DNA from: an uncultured Clostridia bacterium
GTDB taxonomy: Bacteria; Bacillota; Clostridia; Christensenellales; Borkfalkiaceae
Reading direction: 5' to 3'
Length of the DNA stretch: 6,282 nucleotides
Assembly (NCBI GenBank): GCA_947632165.1
Contig: CANROI010000080.1
Coordinates: 1 to 6,282, forward strand
Made by a program: the position numbers and the translations under genes. Shown here piece after piece: positions 1 through 4,628 of the stretch. Under the pieces are notes generated by a model. That model did not search any database. It worked only from the letters and a program-made list of their open reading frames with translations, and was not told the origin of the DNA. The stretch's first letter is position 1; the number at the start of each line of letters is the position of its first letter.

Positions 1-37
1 TAGAACATTCGGCGAACTTTTTTGGAAATAAAAACAC

Positions 38-937
38 TTAAAGAAATAATTTGCCAATTTTATTCATCATTTTCTTTTTATGCTCGGGAAGGCTGTGCGC
101 ATAGCGCTTCAGCGTCACGGTCGGATTCTTATGTCCGAGGATCTCGGCAAGCGTTCTGACGTCCATGCCGCATTCGAGGGCGCGGGTCGCAAAAGTGTGA
201 CGGAGCGCATGAAATCCGCGGTGCGGGATCCCGAGCTTTTTGAGGAGGACCTCGAAAGACTTCTGGTAGGCGCGGATCGTGGGCAGACGCCCGTTCCGCT
301 CCATGAGCAGCCTCCCCTTCCGTGCGCGTTTCACCCCTCTGAGATAGGGAAGGATCTGTTCCGGCAGCGGAACAATGCGGTTGGAAGTCTCCGTCTTGGG
401 AGTGCCCGTCTCCCGCTCGTATGTGCCGTTCCGCCAAAAATCGCGGCAGGTCTTTGTGACGGAGACAAATCCGTTTTTGAGGTCGAGATCTCTCCACTCG
501 AGGGCAAAGAGCTCCCCGATCCGCAGCCCCGTGTAGAGGCACAGGATGACGCCGAAGAGGTCGGAATCCCCCCGTTCGAGGATGTGCCGCTCGATCTTCC
601 GCTGCTCCTCCGGCGTGAAGCATTGGACCGATCTCTCAAGCCGGCGGGGATAATGCAGGCGGCAGTGCCCCCTGCGGATCCCCATCTCTTCGGCGCGCCC
701 GAGGGAACTGTTCAGCACGGAGACGACGCCCGCGACCGTTGAAGCGGAGTAACGCGACGACAGCATCGAGACGAAATGCTGCAATTCGAAAGCGGACAGC
801 TCCTCGAGCTCGTGCGCTCCGAGATGCGGGACGATCCGGTTTTTCACCGCGGCGGCATACTTCTCCCATGTGCGCGGTTTTACATACGGCCGCACACAGT
901 CGCGCAGCCAGATCTCAAGCCATTGTTCAAAGTTCAT
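38..937 (-). CDS. Tyrosine recombinase / phage-type integrase
   Basis: Site-specific recombinase of the tyrosine integrase (XerC/D, phage Int) family, 299 residues, which would integrate or excise a mobile element. Residues about 3-90 look like the SAM-like core-binding domain (pattern PRTWEKY...PHLG). Residues about 105-299 are the catalytic domain. The catalytic set is complete: Arg139 (TGLRIGE), Lys181 (TPKTETSNR), His243 and Arg246 (HALRHTF), His269 (LGHK) and the nucleophile Tyr279. There is no N-terminal arm-binding domain, so it is shorter than lambda or Tn916 integrases (about 350-400 residues). The frame stays open upstream to about 1384, antisense to the transporter gene. I chose the ATG at 937 because AGGAG sits 10 nt before it and the family domain begins there. 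No excisionase, relaxase or phage gene is visible, so the element probably lies beyond the left edge. Base composition resembles the neighbours except for the AT-rich last codons. Family is certain; element type is unknown. Confidence 0.93.
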   Translation of the reverse strand: MNFEQWLEIWLRDCVRPYVKPRTWEKYAAAVKNRIVPHLGAHELEELSAFELQHFVSMLSSRYSASTVAGVVSVLNSSLGRAEEMGIRRGHCRLHYPRRLERSVQCFTPEEQRKIERHILERGDSDLFGVILCLYTGLRIGELFALEWRDLDLKNGFVSVTKTCRDFWRNGTYERETGTPKTETSNRIVPLPEQILPYLRGVKRARKGRLLMERNGRLPTIRAYQKSFEVLLKKLGIPHRGFHALRHTFATRALECGMDVRTLAEILGHKNPTVTLKRYAHSLPEHKKKMMNKIGKLFL

Positions 938-947
938 AAATTTTACG

Positions 948-952
948 CTCCT
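948..952 (-). promoter_or_regulatory. Ribosome binding site of the integrase
   Basis: Read on the minus strand, AAAAAGGAG lies before the ATG at 937 with a 10-nt spacer. It is the only strong Shine-Dalgarno match in this stretch and decides the start, because the reading frame itself stays open for about 149 more codons upstream. Confidence 0.75.
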
Positions 953-977
953 TTTTGCTTTCGCTTCTTTTTTCTGC

Positions 978-997
978 CTTGCCGTGATTTCGGCAAG
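978..997. repeat. Inverted repeat, 7-bp arms (hairpin a)
   Basis: CTTGCCG (978-984) is followed by a 6-nt loop and its exact reverse complement CGGCAAG (991-997). It lies in the leader between the integrase and transporter genes. No T-tract follows on either strand, so it is not a simple terminator. Its right arm can also pair with 1042-1048 on the plus strand (see findings). Confidence 0.55.
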
Positions 998-1001
998 AAA
1001 T

Positions 1002-1029
1002 GCTCCCCAAGCACACGGCTTTGGGGAGC
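1002..1029. repeat. Inverted repeat, 9-bp arms (hairpin b), possible terminator or recombination core
   Basis: GCTCCCCAA (1002-1010) and TTGGGGAGC (1021-1029) are exact reverse complements around a 10-bp spacer; the spacer can add an inner GC pair with one bulged T. On the plus strand a run of seven T (1038-1044) follows, but 8 nt beyond the stem, which is further than usual for an intrinsic terminator. On the minus strand only ATTTCTT follows. It could be a leader terminator or attenuator. Two short inverted arms around a spacer is also the geometry of a tyrosine-recombinase core site, and an integrase is encoded next to it. The repeat is clear; its function is not. Confidence 0.5.
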
Positions 1030-1051
1030 GCAAACGGTTTTTTTGCCGCGG

Positions 1052-1069
1052 CCGCATCCCGGGATGCGG
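1052..1069. repeat. 18-bp perfect palindrome upstream of the transporter promoter
   Basis: CCGCATCCC and GGGATGCGG abut with no spacer, giving an uninterrupted two-fold symmetric 18-mer. It ends 17 bp before the -35 box of the transporter promoter, with its centre about 61 bp upstream of the predicted start of transcription. This fits the binding site of a dimeric regulator acting on the transporter or on the divergent integrase. CGGCCG occurs on both sides (1049-1054 and 1075-1080). An operator role is inferred from symmetry and position only. Confidence 0.45.
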
Positions 1070-1086
1070 AACATCGGCCGTAGGGA

Positions 1087-1115
1087 TTGACTTTTCTCTC
1101 TGCATTTCATATAAT
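1087..1115 (+). promoter_or_regulatory. Sigma-A (sigma-70 type) promoter of the CDF transporter gene
   Basis: The -35 box TTGACT (1087-1092) and a perfect -10 box TATAAT (1110-1115) are separated by exactly 17 bp. The usual distance from the -10 box puts the start of transcription at about 1121-1123, at the ATG itself (1122-1124). The transcript would therefore have essentially no 5' leader. No Shine-Dalgarno sequence is seen before the ATG, which fits a leaderless mRNA. Confidence 0.85.
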
Positions 1116-1121
1116 AGCGGT

Positions 1122-2225
1122 ATGAAGACGCTTGATTTCCGCGAAAAAAAGGGGGCCGTCATCTGCTTTGCCGGCGTTCTGTGCAATCTTCTGTTGGCTT
1201 CCGGCAAGATCGCCGCGGGCGCGATCACGGGGTTCATGTCGGCGGCGGCGGACGGCTTCAACAACCTGAGCGACTGCGCGGTCGGGGCCGTTGCGCTCGT
1301 CTCCTTTCTGATCGCCGAAAAGCCCGCGGACAGACGGCATCCGTTCGGGCATCGCCGCGCGGAGTACATCTCCGCCATGATCACGGGGCTTTGCGTCCTC
1401 TTCCTTGCGGTGGAACTCGTGCGGGAATCGGTCGGCTGCGTGATCCGCGGCAGCGCGCCCGAGGGATCGGCGGCCGTCTATATCGTGCTCGGGATCTCCA
1501 TCGCCGTCAAGTTGGGGATGTTCGTGCTCTACCGCGTCTTTGCGAAGAAACTCGACTCGGACGCCCTGCGGGCCTCCGCGGCGGACAGTCTTTCGGACAG
1601 CCTTGCGACGGCGGTGGTCATCGCGGGCGCCGCGCTCTCTCCCCTCCTCCCCTCGGCGGACGGCTGGGCGGGCATCGCCGTCTCGCTGTTCATCGCATGG
1701 CAGGGGATCCGCATCCTCTGCGAGGCGAGCAGCAAACTGCTCGGGCAGGCGCCCGATCCCTCGCTCGCGCAGAAGATCACGGAGACGCTCCTCTCTGCGG
1801 AAGAGATCCTCGGCGTGCACGATCTGCAGATCTACGGCTACGGCAAGGGCGTGTCGTTCGCGACGATCCATGCGGAAATGGACGCGAGTATGCCCATGCT
1901 CGGAGCGCACACCGTGATCGACGCGCTGGAATTGCAGGTAAAAAAGGAGACGGGCGTGCTACTCACCGTTCATATCGACCCCGTGGACCTGACGAATTGC
2001 GAAGAATCGAGCCTCAGGATCCGGACATGGGAAGCGGCGCGGGAACTTTGCGAGGGGCTGGAACTGCACGATTTCAGGCTCATCCCGGGGACGGCGACGG
2101 TCGAATTCGACGTGAGCGTCCCCTATGATTGCAAGCTCTCGGACGAGGCGCTCTCCGAAGCCCTGACGGGGATCGTGAAGCGCTTCGGCGACTACGAGCC
2201 CATAATCCGCGTCGAACGGAAATAA
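1122..2225 (+). CDS. Cation diffusion facilitator (CDF) family metal efflux transporter, probably manganese-type
   Basis: Inner-membrane proton-coupled exporter of divalent metal ions, 367 residues. The N-terminal part (about 11-200) holds six hydrophobic segments. The first-site motif in TM2 is NNLSD (Asn47, Asp51); in TM5 it is DSLSD (Asp155, Asp159). HPFGHRRAEY (73-82) is the conserved CDF loop between TM2 and TM3. Residues about 208-287 are the cytoplasmic dimerisation domain (HDLQ, HAEMD, ending HIDP). In the family, zinc/cadmium exporters carry HxxxD in TM5, whereas NxxxD plus DxxxD is typical of manganese exporters such as MntE, so manganese is the likeliest substrate; iron or another metal is possible. 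Residues about 288-367 form an extra C-terminal domain (HDFRLIPG, EFDVSVP) that I recall from clostridial homologues. The start is chosen because MKTLDFREKKGAV is the normal beginning just before TM1. It is a single gene, divergent from the integrase and convergent with thiI. Confidence 0.93.
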   Translation: MKTLDFREKKGAVICFAGVLCNLLLASGKIAAGAITGFMSAAADGFNNLSDCAVGAVALVSFLIAEKPADRRHPFGHRRAEYISAMITGLCVLFLAVELVRESVGCVIRGSAPEGSAAVYIVLGISIAVKLGMFVLYRVFAKKLDSDALRASAADSLSDSLATAVVIAGAALSPLLPSADGWAGIAVSLFIAWQGIRILCEASSKLLGQAPDPSLAQKITETLLSAEEILGVHDLQIYGYGKGVSFATIHAEMDASMPMLGAHTVIDALELQVKKETGVLLTVHIDPVDLTNCEESSLRIRTWEAARELCEGLELHDFRLIPGTATVEFDVSVPYDCKLSDEALSEALTGIVKRFGDYEPIIRVERK

Positions 2226-2254
2226 CCCGCTCCAAAGGATTCCCGGACACATGA

Positions 2255-2289
2255 AACGCGCCCCGCGCAAAGTTTGCGCGGGGCGCGTT
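2255..2289. terminator. Convergent bidirectional terminator hairpin
   Basis: A perfect 17-bp inverted repeat (arms 2255-2271 and 2273-2289, one central base; core GCGCCCCGCGC) sits between the stop of the transporter gene at 2225 and the stop of thiI at 2300. Position and very high GC stability suggest one shared transcription stop for both converging units. The T-tracts are poor: only TTT on the minus strand and GTTGTAA on the plus strand. It may therefore act mainly as a transcript-end stabiliser or with factor help. Confidence 0.7.
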
Positions 2290-2299
2290 GTAACGGGCG

Positions 2300-3451
2300 T
2301 CAGAGCTCGAAGGTCTCTTTGGTGGCGAGCGCCTCGCGGAGGAGCGCCTCGACGTCGAGTTTTCTCTCCTCCTCTTCGATGAAGGAGAGCTTCGGCTTGA
2401 TCGCGGGAAAATCGGGCAGAAAGACGGTGCAGCAGTCCTCATAGGGCAGCACGGAGGTCTCGTAAGTGCCGATCTTTTTGGCGAGCAGGACGATCTCCTC
2501 CTTGTCGAACCCGATGAGCGGACGCAGGACGGGAAGTTTGACGACCGCATTCGAGGATGTGATCCCCTCGATGGTCTGGCTCGCGACCTGCCCCAAGCTC
2601 TCGCCCGTGACGAGGCACTTTGCGCCCAGCTCGTACGCCATCTTCTCCGCAAGGCGGAACATGAACCGCCGGAGGAGGGTGACGTTGAGTTCCGCGGCGC
2701 ATGTCCGGTGGATCTCCTCCTGAATGTGCGCGACATTGAGCGTTGTAAGGCGCGCGGAGAGCGAATAGCGGCCGAGGAGCTTCGCAAGCTCCTTTACCTT
2801 CTCCTTCGCGCCCTCGTTGGTGTAGGGATAGCTGTGGAAATGCAGCAGCTCCACGGTCATCCCCCGCTTTGCCATCATATAGCCCGCGACGGGCGAATCG
2901 ATGCCGCCGGAAATGAGCAGCAGCCCCTTGCCCGACGTGCCCACGGGCATGCCGCCCGCCCCCCGCTCGAAGGAGCCGAAGACGAGCGCCGTGCCGTTCT
3001 CGCGGAGATCGAGAAAGACGGTGTGCTCCGGTTCGTGGACGTCCACTTTGAGGGCGGGAAATTCCCCGAGCAGCCGTCCGCCGATCTCGGCGCTGAGCTC
3101 CATGCTCGTGAGCGGATAGCGTTTATCGGCGCGGTGCGTCTGCACCTTGAAGGTGCCCTCTCTCGGCGCGACGGCCTTCGCCGCCGCAAAAATACTTTCC
3201 AGATCGTTGGGCACACAGAACCCCTCCGAATAGGAATGGACGCCGAATACACGGGCAATGCGCCCGCAGATCTCCCCCGCGCGCTCCTCGGGGAAGTTCG
3301 CCATGAGGTATCTGCCGCTCGTGCGGTGCAATTCATGGCGGATGCCGCGCATCGCGCGCTCCAAATTGATCGAAAAGACCCGCTCGAAATAGCCGCGGTT
3401 CTTGCCCTTGAGATGGATCTCCGCATAACGGATGATGATCACTTTTTCCAT
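2300..3451 (-). CDS. thiI: tRNA 4-thiouridine sulfurtransferase ThiI (rhodanese-less form)
   Basis: Cytoplasmic enzyme, 383 residues, that adenylates uridine 8 of tRNA with ATP and replaces its oxygen with sulfur to give 4-thiouridine; in some bacteria the family also supplies sulfur for the thiamine thiazole. Domains: an N-terminal ferredoxin-like part (about 1-75; RYAEIHLKGKNR at 8-19), a THUMP RNA-binding domain (about 76-165; FKVQTHRADKRYP, ending GSFERGAGGMPVG), and a PP-loop ATP pyrophosphatase domain (about 175-383) with SGGIDSP at 181-187 and GESLGQVASQT at 283-293. Cys340-Cys341 in EDCCTVF include the likely catalytic cysteine corresponding to E. coli Cys344. The C-terminal rhodanese domain of the 482-residue E. 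coli enzyme is absent, as in many Gram-positive ThiI. The ATG at 3451 has AAAGGG 9 nt upstream. It lies 46 nt after the cysteine desulfurase gene, its expected sulfur donor. Confidence 0.96.
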   Translation of the reverse strand: MEKVIIIRYAEIHLKGKNRGYFERVFSINLERAMRGIRHELHRTSGRYLMANFPEERAGEICGRIARVFGVHSYSEGFCVPNDLESIFAAAKAVAPREGTFKVQTHRADKRYPLTSMELSAEIGGRLLGEFPALKVDVHEPEHTVFLDLRENGTALVFGSFERGAGGMPVGTSGKGLLLISGGIDSPVAGYMMAKRGMTVELLHFHSYPYTNEGAKEKVKELAKLLGRYSLSARLTTLNVAHIQEEIHRTCAAELNVTLLRRFMFRLAEKMAYELGAKCLVTGESLGQVASQTIEGITSSNAVVKLPVLRPLIGFDKEEIVLLAKKIGTYETSVLPYEDCCTVFLPDFPAIKPKLSFIEEEERKLDVEALLREALATKETFEL

Positions 3452-3477
3452 AACAGTTCGCCCTTTCGCTGATTTGT

Positions 3478-3492
3478 CCGCCCTCGGGGCGG
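3478..3492. repeat. Short GC hairpin between the cysteine desulfurase gene and thiI
   Basis: CCGCCC (3478-3483) and GGGCGG (3487-3492) pair around a 3-nt loop in the 46-nt gap before thiI. No T-tract follows in the direction of transcription (minus strand), so it is unlikely to end the transcript. It may mark an mRNA processing or stabilising site, or be chance in GC-rich DNA. Confidence 0.3.
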
Positions 3493-3497
3493 CGCTT

Positions 3498-4625
3498 TTA
3501 TCCGATCTTTGTTTTGAGTGCCGCCGCCGCGCCGTTCATCGCCCGTGCCGCCGCCGCGGCCTCTTCTTCCGTCGTCGCGGGGGAAAAACTCACCCGCAGC
3601 ACGCCGTCCGAAATGTCATTGCCGTAGCCGCAGGCCTCGATCACGCGGCTGTGCGGTTTTTTGGAGGAGCAGGCGCTCCCCGTCCCCACGATCACGCCGC
3701 GCTCCTCGAGCATCCGCTGCAGCACCTCGCCGCGCAGGCCGCGCGCAGCGACCGTGAGAATGTAGGGCGAACCGTCCTCGGGCGAAATGCGCGTGAACAG
3801 CGCCCCGTCGAGCGCCGAAAAGAGCGCTTCGCGGCAGTTTTCGAGGCGGGCGGCCGCCCCCCCGAGATCCCGAAACCTATCCTCCGCGGCATAGGCGAAG
3901 GCGAGGATGCCCGGGACGTTCTCGGTGCCGCTCCTCAAATTCCCCTCCTGCCCGCCCCCATAGAGGTAGGGCGCAAGCGCGAGCGACTTCCGCTTGATGA
4001 GCGCACCCGTGCCCTTGAGCCCGCCGATCTTATGGGCGCTGACCGAATAGAGGTCGATCTCCCTGCCGAGCGCAAAGGGGATCTTGCCGAACGCCTGCAC
4101 GCCGTCGCTGTGGAAGAGACAGCGGGGATTTTTGCGCTTGACCTCCCGCGCAAGCGAGAGGATATCGTTGACCGCGCCCGTCTCGTTGTTCACATGCACG
4201 ACGGAGACGAGGCTCGTCTTTTCGTCCACGAGCGAGAGCAGCGCCGCGCCGTCTACGCTTCCGTCTTTCTTCAGGGGCGCGAAGCGGGGTTCGACGCCGC
4301 GGTTCCTGAGTTCCGTCGCGGAGCGGTAGACCGCCGCATGCTCCCCCGCCGTCGTCACGACGTTTCCGCGCCTGCCGCCGCAGAAGATCGCCTGGTTGTC
4401 CGCTTCCGTTCCGCCCGAGGTAAAGATGAGCTCGAACTCCCCTCCCGCGCCGCCCGCGGCAAGGAAGAGCAACTTTTCGCGCGCCTCTTTGAGCGCGGAT
4501 TGTACGGCAAGTCCCCCGCCGTAGAGCGCCGAGGGATTCTGATAGTGTTCCGCCGCAAACCGGACGGCACGAGCGAGCGCCTCCGCATTCGGCTCGGTCG
4601 TCGCCGCATTGTCAAGATAGATCAT
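3498..4625 (-). CDS. Cysteine desulfurase (NifS/IscS family, class V aminotransferase fold)
   Basis: PLP-dependent enzyme, 375 residues, that turns cysteine into alanine and holds the sulfur as an enzyme persulfide for delivery to acceptors. Visible motifs: YLDNAATT at 3-10, the phosphate-binding SGGTEADN at 70-77, the PLP-stacking histidine in GEHAAV (His96), HSDGVQ at 172-177, the Schiff-base lysine in SAHK (Lys199), RSGTEN at 231-236, and the persulfide cysteine in GTGSACSS (Cys319). Length and motifs are those of a complete, active enzyme. The start is fixed by the family N-terminus. The ATG lies 3 nt after the upstream stop, and the nearest AAGGG is about 18 nt away, so translation is probably coupled to carB-dapF. 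With thiI next downstream it most likely serves as the ThiI sulfur donor, as in the Bacillus NifZ-ThiI pair; a wider Fe-S role is possible. No IscU/SufU gene is in view. Confidence 0.95.
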   Translation of the reverse strand: MIYLDNAATTEPNAEALARAVRFAAEHYQNPSALYGGGLAVQSALKEAREKLLFLAAGGAGGEFELIFTSGGTEADNQAIFCGGRRGNVVTTAGEHAAVYRSATELRNRGVEPRFAPLKKDGSVDGAALLSLVDEKTSLVSVVHVNNETGAVNDILSLAREVKRKNPRCLFHSDGVQAFGKIPFALGREIDLYSVSAHKIGGLKGTGALIKRKSLALAPYLYGGGQEGNLRSGTENVPGILAFAYAAEDRFRDLGGAAARLENCREALFSALDGALFTRISPEDGSPYILTVAARGLRGEVLQRMLEERGVIVGTGSACSSKKPHSRVIEACGYGNDISDGVLRVSFSPATTEEEAAAAARAMNGAAAALKTKIG

Positions 4626-4628
4626 AGA

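Noticed and set aside
1..37. Terminator or att site downstream of the integrase
   Set aside because: There are AT-rich runs but no convincing hairpin, and too little sequence before the window edge to identify a repeat.
80..742. 220-residue open frame on the plus strand opposite the integrase
   Set aside because: Exactly antisense to the catalytic domain of a complete recombinase; an open antisense frame is expected in GC-rich DNA, and it has no family motif.
870..1121. Upstream extension of the transporter frame to a start at 870
   Set aside because: It would overlap the integrase gene and run through the hairpins and promoter; the family N-terminus and the promoter both place the start at 1122.
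938..1121. A known metal riboswitch controlling the transporter
   Set aside because: I could not match the NiCo or yybP-ykoY manganese consensus, and the transporter's own promoter leaves no leader for one.
938..1384. N-terminal extension of the integrase frame, open to about 1384
   Set aside because: It runs antisense through the transporter promoter and gene, has no integrase-like content, and the ATG at 937 has a good AGGAG and the family N-terminus.
1107..1910. 267-residue minus-strand frame over the transporter
   Set aside because: Arg/Asp/Gly-rich composition typical of an antisense shadow; the plus strand encodes an intact CDF protein with its own promoter.
2708..3472. 254-residue plus-strand frame over thiI
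   Set aside because: Shadow of thiI, which has all expected motifs on the minus strand.
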